DNA of 32,500 nucleotides from Trachelipus rathkii (Eukaryota > Arthropoda > Malacostraca > Isopoda > Trachelipodidae), in assembly GCA_015478945.1 (NCBI GenBank), contig JABUQX010088491.1, positions 17,501 to 50,000 of the forward strand. Direction: 5' to 3'. The notes below the pieces were generated by a model. It did no database searches, was not told where the DNA came from, and saw only the letters and a program-made list of their open reading frames with translations. Positions 22,050-32,500 of this stretch are shown here, in pieces (position 1 is the stretch's first letter; each line of letters opens with the position of its first letter). The position numbers and the translations under genes are program-made.

Positions 22050-24395
22050 GTTTGATTACTGAACAAATTCTGGGGGCATGAAGGAAGCAATTGTTTAGTA
22101 GTGCAAAGAAAGTTTGTGGAATGTGCAAAGTTAGGAAGTAAGAATGATTAAGCAGTGAATGGTGGAAATGAAGCAGTGATGAAAAGCGGTTAAAGGTAAA
22201 AAGAAGCGTGGTTGAATGTACTAAATACCAATGATGAAGTTTCAAAAGAAAGAATGCTGGAATTATAATAAGGAGGAAAAAAGGAATATAAAAGGTTGCC
22301 ATACGTAGGAGAAAACAAGAGGTAAATGAAGCAGCTTGGAAGGAGGATGAATTGGGGACTTGCAAGGGAATAGGAAGCTCTTCTGGAGGAAGCGCGAAAG
22401 GTTAAGAAGAGAAATAAGGGGAATCTGCTTAGAAAAATTGAATAGGGATGTGTTTGTAACTGATGAAATCGATGTGAGGGGAGTGTGGAATGAACATTTG
22501 AAAATCTGGCATATATTTAACAGTATGAAGAGGTGATGTGTTGTGGGTTTGATGTGCAAGAAGGAAGTAATTTTGGGGAATCAAGTTATTAGTACAGGAG
22601 GAGCGTAATGGGTAGAGTGAAAAGTAAAGAATGGTAAATCTGCAGTATAAGATGAATTTACTGGTGAAATGATCAAGAACGTGAGGGCGAGATGGTGATT
22701 TGATTGGATTTGGCAAGCTGTGTAATAAAGCGTTATTGGAGGTATAGTTCCAAAGGGATTGTAGGAGAGCGGTAATAGTACCCTTATATTAAGGGTAAGG
22801 GAGAAAAAGGGGAACTGTAGAATTATAGGGGAATAAGTTTATTGAGTGTTGTAGGCGAAGGTATATGCTGGTATTTTGGTCGTAAAGAGTGCATCGAATG
22901 ACTGAAGGACTAATTGGTGAAGAACAAGGTGCATTTAGGAGTGGTAGACGGATGTGTGGAATGCACATCTATTACATTGAAACATATGAATTGAGAAAAT
23001 AAGGGGAAGAAGAAATGAATGTATTTAGGTTTTATGGATTTGCAACAGGCGTAATATAGGATTAATAGGGGAAGGTTTATGGCAGGTGTTAGTGATGTAA
23101 ATGTGTTGGTGAAAGGCTTCTGAATGGAATCAAAAGTATTGTATGACGATGAAGTGAAGCGTGTGTGAAGAATAAATGGTGTCAATGTAATTGGTTTAGG
23201 ATTAATAGCGGAGGTGAGACAGGGTTGTGTTATGTTCTCCTTGATTATTCAATTTTGTATATGGATGGGTTTGAAGAATTCGAAGGTGGGGATGACAAGG
23301 AAAATGATGTTAGAAATGATGGCAGAAGGAGATGAAGTGGAGAGGTGCCTACCTATTGATATGCGGATGATTTGGTTCTGTGTGGCGAATCTGAAGAGAG
23401 TTTGAGAGGATTGGTAGAGAGATTTTGGCAAGGGTGTGTAAAAGGAGGGGTTTGAAATGTAAACGTAGATAAGAGTAAAGGTTATGGTTGTGAGTGGATA
23501 GTCCTCAGTGTGAAGTTATTGTTAGATGGTTAGCAGCTGGAAAAAGTGTCTGAGTTTAAATATTTTAGGGTATGTGTTGGCATGAGAAGGGACTGATGAT
23601 GCAGAGTGTAGTAGGAAAGTTGTGAAAGGCGGAAGTGTGGCTGGTGCAATTAATCGTTGGTGAATGTAAAGGGACTAAGTCTTGAGCGCGTTAGGGTTCT
23701 ACATGAGGGGTATCGTTTGTTACCTGTGTTATTAAATAGTAGTGAGACTATGGTCTGGAATAAGGTATATATAGATCTAAGTTCAATGTGTTCAGATGGA
23801 CAATCTTAGGGACATGCTAGGTGTGAGAAGAATTGATAAAATGAGGAATGAACGTAATTGAGTTGTTGTGTGGTGTGAAGAACAGGGTACATGAGAGAAA
23901 ATGAAAGTATGTTGAGATGGTTTTGTCATCGTGGAAAGGATGAATGATAGTCGTTGGTTAATCGGATGTTATATCGACGAAGTGGTGTTGGGAACCACCC
24001 GGCTCAGGAAGAACCGAAGAGAAAGTTGGACTTGAGTCGGTGAACGAATTGTCTGAAAGAGGAAATTGTAAAGTTGACAGAGGCGAGAATAATAGGTGCA
24101 TAAAAGGAGTGGAAATGGCGCGGTTTTGTATGGGGGAATGGTTGTGGTCCCCCTGGGCCAAGGGATGAGCCCTTACATTGACGATTTAACATAAGTCAGG
24201 GTCCGTCGCGGTCCCATGGAGCTCTAGGGTGGATTTTCTGTCAGTGACGAGTTGTCACTAATTAAATGGTACAGGTAAGGCTGGGCCTTCCTATTCGACT
24301 TTGTCATATTTCTTCCTAACTGCTTTTCTTTTCCGATCATGGACACGGCACCTTAGCCCCCCAGTCTTGGGGCAAAGAGTAAGATAAAGAAAGAA
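22050..24395 (+). pseudogene. LINE-A copy 4: most complete retrotransposon copy
   Basis: Plus-strand conceptual fragments, in changing frames, give EVNEAAWKEDELGT-type linker sequence, then RNCRNYRGISLLSVVGK (22810-22865), EGLIGEEQGAFRSGR (22905-22950), VFRFMDLQQA with YNRI (about 23020-23070), VRQGCVMFSLIIQF (23215-23255), a YADD region degraded to DMRMIWFCV (23355-23390), CGVKK-like sequence near 23870, a LRWFCH block near 23915, and 3' UTR at 24220-24395. These are reverse-transcriptase blocks in the correct order. The acidic pair of the YADD motif is lost and there are many frameshifts, so the copy is dead. The 3' UTR ends with the CCCCAGTCTTGGGG hairpin (24359-24372) and an A-rich/(TA)n tail. 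The endonuclease domain is not visible; the copy probably starts inside the polyprotein. Confidence 0.8.
24359..24372 (+). terminator. Conserved LINE-A 3'-end hairpin
   Basis: CCCCAGTCTTGGGG: a 5-bp stem (CCCCA/TGGGG) with a GTCT loop near the 3' end of LINE-A. The same hairpin is at 29861-29874 (+), and a variant with compensating changes is at 30286-30299 (-). Likely a reverse-transcriptase recognition structure; 'terminator' is used only as the nearest available label. Confidence 0.5.
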
Positions 24396-24411
24396 AAGAA
24401 TATATATTAAT

Positions 24412-24475
<64 letters not shown>

Positions 24476-24497
24476 ATAAATATATATATATTATAAT

Positions 24498-24530
<33 letters not shown>

Positions 24531-24572
24531 ATATAATATTAATAATATATTATATATATATATAGAGATATA
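24396..24572. repeat. AT-rich microsatellite cluster
   Basis: (TA)n with TTATA/ATAAT interruptions between the LINE-A copy 4 tail and the hAT left terminus. Confidence 0.9.
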
Positions 24573-24754
24573 ATATTAGGATGTACCGATAGTATCGGTA
24601 TCGGTGTCGGCCCATTTTTAATGGTATCGGTATCGGTTAAAATGGCCGATACTTAGCTGATACTTCTTACTTTTTGGGAGAAAAATTATGAAGAAACTTT
24701 TTAGATCAATAATAAATCCTAGTTCGTATATAGATAGCTAGTACTAATTATGTT

Positions 24755-27700
24755 TTTTTATCCATCGATTTCCCTTTTAACGTTAAGATTTTTAGCGTTT
24801 CTCCAACCTGGTCTTTAGCGTAAAATTTACCAATTTGCACATCGATTAAAATAATTTAAAATTCAGATTTATCTACTATTTTAGTGATGAAATTGTTTTT
24901 CTTTCTTTTTTTTGTACGCAAATTCGTGAAGAACGTGTGAGTGCGTGAGTGTTTTAAACTTTCTGGATTATTCATATTTTAGATATTTGCTGTAAATGGG
25001 TTTTATCGTTTTAAACATTTAGTTTAGCGTACGAAATAAATTTCCTCATTTCTTCCTTTGGATTTTTGTCTATTATTTTTGTCTTTTTTTTCTTTTTTTT
25101 GTGATTGCGTGTGCATGTGCGTGTATGATAGCAGATTTGCACAGGCGTGGCTTTCTTTTGATTTTACCAACATCAATGGCTTGCACTTTAACTCTGCATC
25201 CATGGAATTCTACCTCTCTAACTCTAAACCTAATTATGCCTTGTCTGAGACCACAGATGGCCTAAGAATTCAATCCTTTCAACGTCGTTTATATATCCAA
25301 CTATAACCTATTTTAATAATTTCCGTATTGAAGGGTGGATAAATGTGCCTTTGTAAAATATAAAACATCCTATAACACGTCTTCGAGAATCTCGAAATCT
25401 CTGAATCTCCTAACTCAATCGTTCAATGGCTTAAAATCTTTCTTCTTCTACTACAATATTCTTATGCTTCTGCTAACTGTTGCTCACTAACAGAACAGAT
25501 TTTTATGCCTTTTTTGATTCCTACTACTTTCTCACGAGACTGTTATAATCTTCTCATCCAAATACTGAGGTCCTCTATTTAAAGGGGATTCAATGTACAC
25601 AAAACTGAATTGTGGGATTCCTCGCCGTACTGATTTAGTTGGGAGGAAGCCGAACCATTCAGTATTCTCAACGATCTGGAGCAACTGATTAATAACCTAC
25701 ACACATTCCGGAGATCGTCCCAACCGATTCTTGAACACACTTTACCTATGTTTCACCACTAGTCCCTTCTCTCTAATAAATAATATCGCACTTCGCTCAC
25801 CGGTAAAGTTGACCCAGCAACCTTATATCACTTAATTTTAATACTTTTCTCCAGCAGCATCTCCATTCTGCCCTATGCGGTTTTTCTGCACATTTGATCG
25901 GGCCGATTGAGGGGCATTGCGTTGCTTCTACGCTAACTATTATTGGAAGTGACTGCTTTGACTCTTTAGACGCTTCAGATTCTGCCGAATAAAGTGGGAA
26001 CTGTATTGTTAATAAGGATGAGCAGGTTCATTCCCCTTCTTGGACTAAATCTTTTTCTCCTCAAAATCCCATGGTTCGATCAGTGCTTGTTACACTGGCC
26101 ATTCAGGCTAGAGACAATTCTTATCGGGTGTGGAAAAATTCTCGTTCTCCTATCACTCTTGCCAATTTTCATTCAGCTAGAAATCGTTGTCAGGGATACT
26201 CCTTTCGACAGAGCAATAGCGCGACTTTCCATTAAACGAAAATGCCGCTGGACCTCCTTGGTTCCTCCTAACTGACAAGTCTCTTCTGGCCTCTTCCAAA
26301 AAACATCTCTAACAACTTCTCTGTAAATCATCCATTTCCTCCTCTTTCGCCTCTGATACTTCTGTTGTTCAATACTCCAAACTGAAAAGGCCAATCATCT
26401 CTTTGGCCCCCTATTTCCTCTAATTCACCCTGGACGATTCTGGTATTCCTTCTCCTCCGTTCTTCCTCTCAGGTGCCCTATGCCTTTACCTGTCATTTTC
26501 ATTTGATCGGGTGCAATGAGATCCCTGAAATCTATGAAGCTTAGGAAGCGCGGGTGGCCCGGATGGGCAATTCCTCTCCAGAGTTTGAGGAATGTGCTTC
26601 GTGCTGATCCCAACCCTCGTCAACTATATTCCTCTATGTCTCAATACTAGCACTTTCCCTCGTGTTTTTAAGCGCGCATGTCCCAACCTATTCCGAAAAT
26701 GATGCTGCCTGATCTCTAACTATCGCCCTATAGCTTCCACTTGTATTCCTTTCTAACCATCTTTGAAACCTTTCTCAAATCTCACTTCTTAGATCACCTG
26801 GAATCTCTTTCCCTTCTTTCTGATTACCAGTACGGCTTTCGGTGCTCATAGAATGTAACTGGCGATATACTTTCCTATTTAACAGATTATGGTTTATTCC
26901 GCCCTTAGGAACTACGTGAAGACTTGTGTGGTGGCGCTTGACATATTCCAAAGCATTGACCGGGTATGGCACGCGGTCACTGCTCTCCAAGCTCCCTCCT
27001 TTGGGTTTCCTTCTCCTCTTTGCTTACTTACTTAATGTCTAGCTTTCTTTCAAATCGCTCAATGTCGGCTGTTGTTTGATGGGGCGACTTCTTTATTCTG
27101 TCATAAGTGGTGTTTCCTGCAGGGTTCTGTTTTTATCTCCTACTTTATTCCTGCTTTTCATCATGATCTTCTCACCTGCACATCAACTCTAAATCCACTT
27201 CATATGTTCCGAGACTTGACCCTTCATTCTTTCAGCTCATATCAATTCCTGCTCCCTCTTTTACTTCAGGAATTGCTCTCTTTTTAATCTTTCCGATTCT
27301 ATTCTCGCTGCTCTGGATAGAATTTCAGGGTTGGGTCATCTCAAGCGTTGTGAAATTTATATTCTTTAAACAACCCAACTTCCTACAGAATCTCTCTCTT
27401 CTCTAAGACACTTTAACTTTTCTATCTCTTTCGAAGGTTCTCTCGTCTCTCTCCTGTTGACAATATAATCATCCTTGGCCTTAACATAAACAAAAAAATG
27501 GTTTGGAAAAAACCTCAAATCACAGTGGTTGCTAGGGTGGCCTCAAGAAAACTGGGATTCTGTTTAGTGTGCGAGACTTTTTTTCCTCTTCTCAGTTTAC
27601 TCCACCTATACAAGGGTCCCAATTCCGCCCTTGTATGGATACTGCTCTCATATCTGGTTGGGGGCGGGCTCCGGTTTCATCCGGCTTTTGGAATAGGGTC

Positions 27701-28160
27701 GAGTCAAAGGCTCAAAAAGACTTATAAACTCGTCCTGTTACTTTCTAGTTTCACTGACCTTATATTTGCGCGCGCGATGTGGTGCTTTAATCCCTTTTCT
27801 ATAGGTACTGTAACGATGGCAAGTGTTCGAGGGAACTATCCACTCGCGTACCACCACCTTTACGACGCCCTCGTAGCACAAGGGGTGCTGTGTCGGCACA
27901 TGAGTTTTGTGTTGATGTTAGTAACTCCAGACTGGTTCGCCGCGGTGCTTCTTTCTTTCCTGCCACCTCTGTTCTGTGGAATTCTCTTCCATCATCTGTG
28001 TTTCCTACTCAATTTAATTTCCCTCACTTTAAAGCCTGCGTCTGTGCTCATCTGCGTAATTTGCGTTAGATGGATTTTTGAGGCGTTCAACACCCACTCC
28101 TTGAATAGGGTTCTGCGTGAGCGGCGGTGACAACTGTAAAAAAATAAACTAAATAAAAAG
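24755..28160 (+). pseudogene. Jockey-like LINE, nearly full-length but decayed
   Basis: Plus-strand fragments give SRFAQAWLSFDFTNING and MEFYLSNSKPN, LSETTDGL (25130-25260; start of the endonuclease domain), QARDNSYRVWKNSRSPITLA (26104-26165), FHSARNRCQG, STFPRVFKRA (26649), NYRPIAST (26718-26741), VALDIFQSIDRVWHA (26930-26975, the LDISKAFDRVWH block), LQGSVFISYFIPAF (27118-27160, the PQGSVLSP block), then FRDLTLHS (27208) where FADDTTLH is expected, so the catalytic Asp pair is destroyed. The C-terminus is VARVASRKLGF (27522) and a final FKACVCAHLRNLR block (28030-28070). The 3' end is AAAAAAATAAACTAAATAAA (28138-28157). Such elements encode endonuclease and reverse transcriptase for self-copying. 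Frameshifts are frequent, so nothing is translated. The 5' limit is set by comparison with the hAT relic at 8750-9092; 24755-25057 would be its 5' untranslated part. Confidence 0.8.
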
Positions 28161-28302
28161 ATGTCCTTACAGTAGAATTCCTTAAGCTTGCTGAAACCCC
28201 ACAAGAATGCCCTCCGACTGTGAACCACTTCTAGAATGCATTAAAATAGCATAACCGAGGAGCTTGCTCGCTTGACAAAAAAAAAAAGAGAGAGAGAGAG
28301 AA

Positions 28303-28790
28303 GTGGAAGCCGCCTTATCTGCAACCCCTGGCAACAGCACTGATAGTGACGATGGTGGCTTTTCAGCAAATAAACCTACTGAAGATGAGGATTTGGATAT
28401 GTTAAACTTTGATAAGTTTCTGGCCGAAATTGCATTGACATCTCAATCACCTTCAAAGGAATCAAACCAGGGAACCTCATCGTAAAAACTGAAGAGACAA
28501 TCATTAAGGAGCAAAGATAATTCAAATTTGCAGTCTGTGAAAGAGGAGATGAGGCTCTACGAAAACATGAGATGCTGCCTACAGAAGAGAATCCTTTCAT
28601 GCGGTGGCATGAAAATGGGCCAAGGTTTTCATTATTATCAGTGCTTGCAGGCAAATAATTATCAGCACCTCCTTCATCAGTCGAGAGAGAGAGCGTATTT
28701 ATAGTGTAGGTTAGGTAGGAATGTAAACACCCCAAAAAGGAACAGTCTCTCGCCAGATACTAGGCATTTCATATTTCATCACAATTTTGT
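28303..28790 (+). pseudogene. hAT transposase C-terminus (dimerisation domain)
   Basis: A 60-codon frame (28303-28485) reads STDSDDGGFSANKPTEDEDL, then DMLNFDKFLAEIALTSQSPS, and stops. The next frame gives SVKEEMRLYENM, and after another shift LPTEENPFMRWHENGPRFSL (28575-28634), LSVLAGK, a stop, LSAPPSSVERE and NTPKRNSL-type remnants. The order [EN]PFxWWxEN...RFxxLxxLARKYLxxPxSSVxSERVFS...xxKRNxLSP is the hAT dimerisation domain, needed for transposase assembly. Here one Trp of the WW pair is Arg, stops occur, and the SERVFS motif is broken. The acidic stretch upstream precedes this domain in related elements. The start is nominal; the true exon boundary may be near the GA-rich tract at 28290. 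Confidence 0.8.
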
Positions 28791-29250
28791 GAATTTTTGA
28801 ATTGAGTATGGAATGATATCTATCTTAAAGGAGTTTTATTATGCCATGTTTGAGTAATAGCGTTTTTTATTTTTAACTTTTCGGCTGATTAATTGAGGTC
28901 TTTTCTCATTATTTTTATTCTTTATATGTAGCTAGTTAAAGAATCTCTTGTAAATTGTAATCATGTAAAACATAAAAAGCTAGTAGATAAACTTTGTTAA
29001 TACTTAACTTGAAAATGGAAATGGAAATATTTTTTAAAATAAACACAAAAATAAAAAGGTATTAATCATCATATTTGCATTTATTATTCCTTAAGATACT
29101 ATTGTATATTATAAAATAAATATACTTCTGGGCCACAACCAATATGAAATATTAAATGACTAGTAATTGTTTGTAAAGGTAAATGCAATCTTGAGTTGCC
29201 TAGCTGTGCACAAATGGTTTCTTATCTGATTACTGTGTATTTATTATATT
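28791..29250. other. hAT element 3' non-coding region
   Basis: AT-rich, no gene seen. It lies between the transposase end and the right terminus of the hAT element. Confidence 0.5.
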
Positions 29251-29333
29251 AATTAAAGTATCGTTATCGGTATCGGCACCTAAAAAAAATAGAGTAATGC
29301 GGTATCCGGCCTCTTTTCTGGTATCGGGACAAT

Positions 29334-29757
<424 letters not shown>

Positions 29758-29945
29758 GGTACAAGAGGGGCGGTAAGGAATGGGCTTTATCTTTTCCGAC
29801 TTGTAAATCATATTCCCTTCTACTAACTTATCTTTACGAATGCATGTCACGACACCTTACCCCCAGTCTTGGGGAAAAAAAGGATGATGATGGATTGATT
29901 GATGATGATGATGTGATGATGATGATGATGAATGGATGATGATTA
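29758..29945 (+). mobile_element. LINE-A copy 7: 3'-terminal fragment with (GAT)n tail
   Basis: GGGGCGGTAAGGAATGGGCT through CACGACACCTTACCCCCAGT and the CTTGGGG hairpin match LINE-A copy 4 at 24272-24372. The tail is GGATGATGAT followed by GATTGATTGAT and (GAT)n (29881-29943). Only the last ~120 bp of the element plus tail are present, an extreme 5' truncation. Confidence 0.8.
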
Positions 29946-30176
29946 TATATAAATATATACTTATATATATATTATATAATATATATTTATATATAATATA
30001 TATATATAATATATATTATATATATATATATATATAATTAAATATATATATATATATATATTATATATAATATATATAATATATATATATAATATATATT
30101 ATATATATATTATATATATATTATATATATAATATATAATATATATATATATATTATTATATAAATATATATAATA

Positions 30177-30214
<38 letters not shown>

Positions 30215-30256
30215 ATTATATATATACTTATATATATATATATAGTATATATATAA
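29946..30256. repeat. Complex AT-rich microsatellite
   Basis: Mixed (TA)n, TTATATA and AATATA repeats separating two LINE-A 3' ends. Confidence 0.9.
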
Positions 30257-30283
30257 AATTAAATTATTATTATTTCCTTCGTC

Positions 30284-32500
30284 CTCTCCAAGACTGGAGG
30301 GTAAGATGCGTGACAGGCAAAATCGGATAAAGAAAAGTAGTAGAAGAATAATGAACAAGTTGAAAAGAAAGCCCAGCCTTAACTCCCTCCCTCTATACCT
30401 ATTAGTGAGAACTGTCGTCAGTCAGAAAATCCACCCTAGAGCTTCACTGGCCGCGAACTGACCCCACAATGGCATGTCGTCCAAGTGCAGGTTCATCCAT
30501 GGCCAGGTGGCACACCATACCCCCTCACAAAACCCCGCAATTTACTTCTTATTATGCACCTTTATTCTCGCCTCTGCCAACCTCACATTTCTCTCCTCAG
30601 ACATTCGTTCACTGACTCAATCCACCTTTTTCTTCGTCTCCCAGCCGTTCGATTCCCCAACACACTCAAAACTATACTCAGTTTACCAACCGAGAACTGT
30701 CATCATCCTTTCCATATAACCAAACCATCTTAACGTAACTTTCATTTATTCTCTAATTTACCCCTTTCTTCACACCACATAACTCTCTAATACGTTCATT
30801 CCTCATATTTATCAATTCTTTTCACACCTTACAAGCCCCTAAGATTGTGCCATCTTGAAACAGGTTGAACTTAGATCTAATATCTCTTCATTCCAGACCA
30901 TAGTCTCACTACTTAACATTAGCACAGGTATACTACATATCCTCATGTAAGACCCGAGCGCACTGCAAGACTTAGTCCTTTACGTCCACCAACGATTTAA
31001 TTGCACCAGCGACCTTCCTGCCCATTCACTACTTCCTACTACACGCTGCATCATCCGTTCCCTCTCATCCAACACATACCTTAAATATTTAAACTCAGAC
31101 ACTTGTTAGCTGCTCACAATCTAACATAACTTCACACTTCACTATATCTCTTATTCCAGACCATAGTCTCAACTACTATACATTAATACAGGTAACAACA
31201 TATCCTCATGTAAGACCCTAGCGCACTCAAGACTTAGTGTCCCTTTACGTCCACCAACGATTAATTCACCCGCCACCTTCCTGCCATTCACAAACTTTCC
31301 TACTACACTTCTGTATCATCCGTTCCCTCTCATCCAACACATACTCCTAAATATTTAACTCAGACACTTTTGTTTCACAGCTGCTTACCAATCTAACATC
31401 AACTCACACCGAGGACTTGTGGCTCACTCAACAACCATTAACCTTACTCTTATCTACGTTTATACTTTCAACACCCTCCTTTTACACACCTGCCAAATCT
31501 CTCTACCATCCTCTCAACTCTCTTCAGATTCACCATACAAAACTAAATCTCGCATATAATATGGTATGGCACCTCCACTACACCTCCATTCTCCATCAAT
31601 TCTAACACCCATCTTCCTGCCAACCTCCCATCCTTCTAATTCTTTCATAACCCCATCCATATAAATTGAATAACCAAGGGACATAACACATCCCTGCTCA
31701 CTCCGCTGTTTAAATAATAAACCAATCACTTTTGACACATTTATTCTTACACGCTTCACCATCGTCATACATACTTTTTGATTTCACATTCAGAAAGCCT
31801 ACCACCAACACTATACATTACTCAACACCTTGCCATAGGGCTATCCCCTATTAAATCCTATCATATCGCCAATGTTTGAAGAATCCATAAAACCTAATAC
31901 AATTTACTTCTTCCTCCCTCATTTTTCTCAATCATTTGTTTTACAATGTAAAGATTTGATCCACTATCACCCTCTACCTTTCCTAAACGCACCTTGTTCT
32001 TCACCAATCAGTCCTTCAGTCACCCCTCGACGACGCATTCTTTCGACTAAAATACCAGCATATATCTTTCAATACACACTCAATAAACTAATTCCTATAA
32101 TTCCTACAGTTTCCCTTATTCTCCCTTACCCTTATATAAGGGGTAACTATACTGCTCTCGTTTCAATACCACCGGATACTATAACCTCATTAACGCTTTA
32201 TTTAACACAACTTTCCCAAGTCCAATGAAGTCACCATCTCGCCTCCGTTCTTGCATCATTTCACCAATTTCATCTATACCTGAAGATTTAAGCCATTCTT
32301 TAACTTTCTCACTCTACCCACTACCTCCTCCTTGCTAATGACCTCATCCCCAAATACCTATTCCTTCTTGCAGCATCACACCCACACACATTCACTATCA
32401 CTCTTTCTTACTGTTAATATTATACAGATTCTCGAAGTGATCTTTTCATTCCACTCTCCCTCACATCCATTTCAGTCATTACAAAAGCCCTATCCCTATT
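30284..32500 (-). pseudogene. LINE-A copy 5: retrotransposon running off the right edge
   Basis: On the minus strand, from the right: a YKG-type reverse-transcriptase segment (about 32150-32100), TGEEQ-like sequence near 32010, then EQGCVMSLGYSIYMDGVMKE (31704-31645, the catalytic-palm block), and YMRDLVLYGESEES at 31560-31519, where YADDLVLYGESEES is expected: the key YADD has become YMRD. Then come the LINE-A C-terminal part and 3' UTR (30480-30284), ending at the hairpin TCCAAGACTGGA (30288-30299) next to TATTATT. The copy is dead but retains several long open stretches. It contains a 263-bp internal tandem duplication (30882-31407). The 5' part lies beyond the window. Confidence 0.8.
30882..31407. 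repeat. 263-bp tandem duplication inside LINE-A copy 5
   Basis: Unit 1 (30882-31144) and unit 2 (31145-31407) both run from ATCTCTT-ATTCCAGACCATAG through ACATATCCTCATGTAAGACC, TTTACGTCCACCAACGATT and CATCCGTTCCCTCTCATCCA to the AATCTAACAT end. Other LINE-A copies have this segment once. Confidence 0.85.

Larger units (their letters stand above)
24577..29333 (+). mobile_element. hAT transposon carrying a nested Jockey-like LINE
   Basis: The left end, AGGATGTACCGATAGTATCGG with more GGTATCGG motifs (24577-24645), and the right end (29262-29330: TATCGGTATCGGCACC, GGTATCCGGCC, GGTATCGGGAC) form an imperfect inverted pair. The C-terminal transposase remnant at 28303-28790 lies between them in the matching sense. 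A Jockey-like LINE occupies 24755-28160. Without it the hAT relic would be about 1.35 kb, so most of the transposase gene, including any BED finger, is already missing. The flanks are TA-rich, so the expected 8-bp target duplication cannot be judged. The relic at 8750-9092 shares the left end and the segment after the LINE. Confidence 0.75.

Noticed and set aside
22012..22716. Several minus-strand open frames of 95-117 codons
   Set aside because: Antisense of the plus-strand LINE-A copy 4; no motifs.
27498..28130. 210-codon plus-strand open frame resembling a membrane protein
   Set aside because: It is the frameshifted C-terminal part of the Jockey-like LINE; VARVASRKLGF at its start matches that LINE, and the hydrophobic remainder is out-of-frame reading.
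31872..32228. 118-codon plus-strand open frame (also those at 30474-30733 and 31417-31605)
   Set aside because: Antisense of the minus-strand LINE-A copy 5.

Overview
The window looks like repeat-dense, AT-rich nuclear DNA from an arthropod. A decapod crustacean is my best inference, from the many long (TA)n arrays, the non-LTR retrotransposon mix and the style of the C2H2 zinc-finger gene. No species can be assigned from sequence alone. There are no bacterial operons, no rRNA, no CRISPR array and no tRNA that I could recognise. Almost everything is mobile-element debris. Two host-type coding pieces stand out: a 15-finger C2H2 zinc-finger exon on the minus strand (19935-21329), and a separate exon (7484-8397, minus) that resembles the N-terminal exon of such a gene but is split by a retrotransposon insertion.

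Layout. 1-5330 holds three decayed pieces of one LINE family ('LINE-A': plus 1-616, minus 620-900, minus 2275-5330), with an unassigned gap at 900-2275. 5400-7480 is unassigned and includes a strongly purine-biased (GA)n tract. 7484-8397 is the broken exon, interrupted by a LINE-A 3' fragment flanked by (AAT)n and by an ATTCTT duplication. 8750-9092 is a short hAT-transposon relic in reverse orientation. 9480-10010 is the RNase H/C-terminal end of a different LINE.

10190-18280 is the oddest part: five long inverted-repeat (foldback) structures, nearly all containing or touching (TA)n arrays of about 60-200 bp. One is an almost pure hairpin with two arms of about 450 bp. Two contain related GC-rich hairpin modules in otherwise AT-rich DNA, and one has arms built from a tandem dimer of a ~130-bp unit. 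A BED-finger exon of a hAT transposase (14621-14849) lies among them.

18287-21330 has a 5'-truncated LINE end ('LINE-B'), a decayed extra zinc finger, a fragment of a LINE with a restriction-like endonuclease ('LINE-C'), and then the intact 15-finger exon with a good splice acceptor. The LINE-C fragment sits between finger 15 and the decayed finger, so an insertion probably truncated a longer array.

22050-24395 is the most complete LINE-A copy (plus). 24577-29333 is a hAT element carrying a ~3.4-kb decayed Jockey-like LINE; the relic at 8750-9092 lacks this LINE and shows the uninterrupted arrangement. 29760-29945 (plus) and 30284-32500 (minus) are two more LINE-A copies whose 3' ends face each other across complex AT repeats.

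No genes here are seen to work together. The theme is retrotransposon insertion into zinc-finger coding sequence and into other transposons, plus a dense set of foldback elements that may be an undescribed group.
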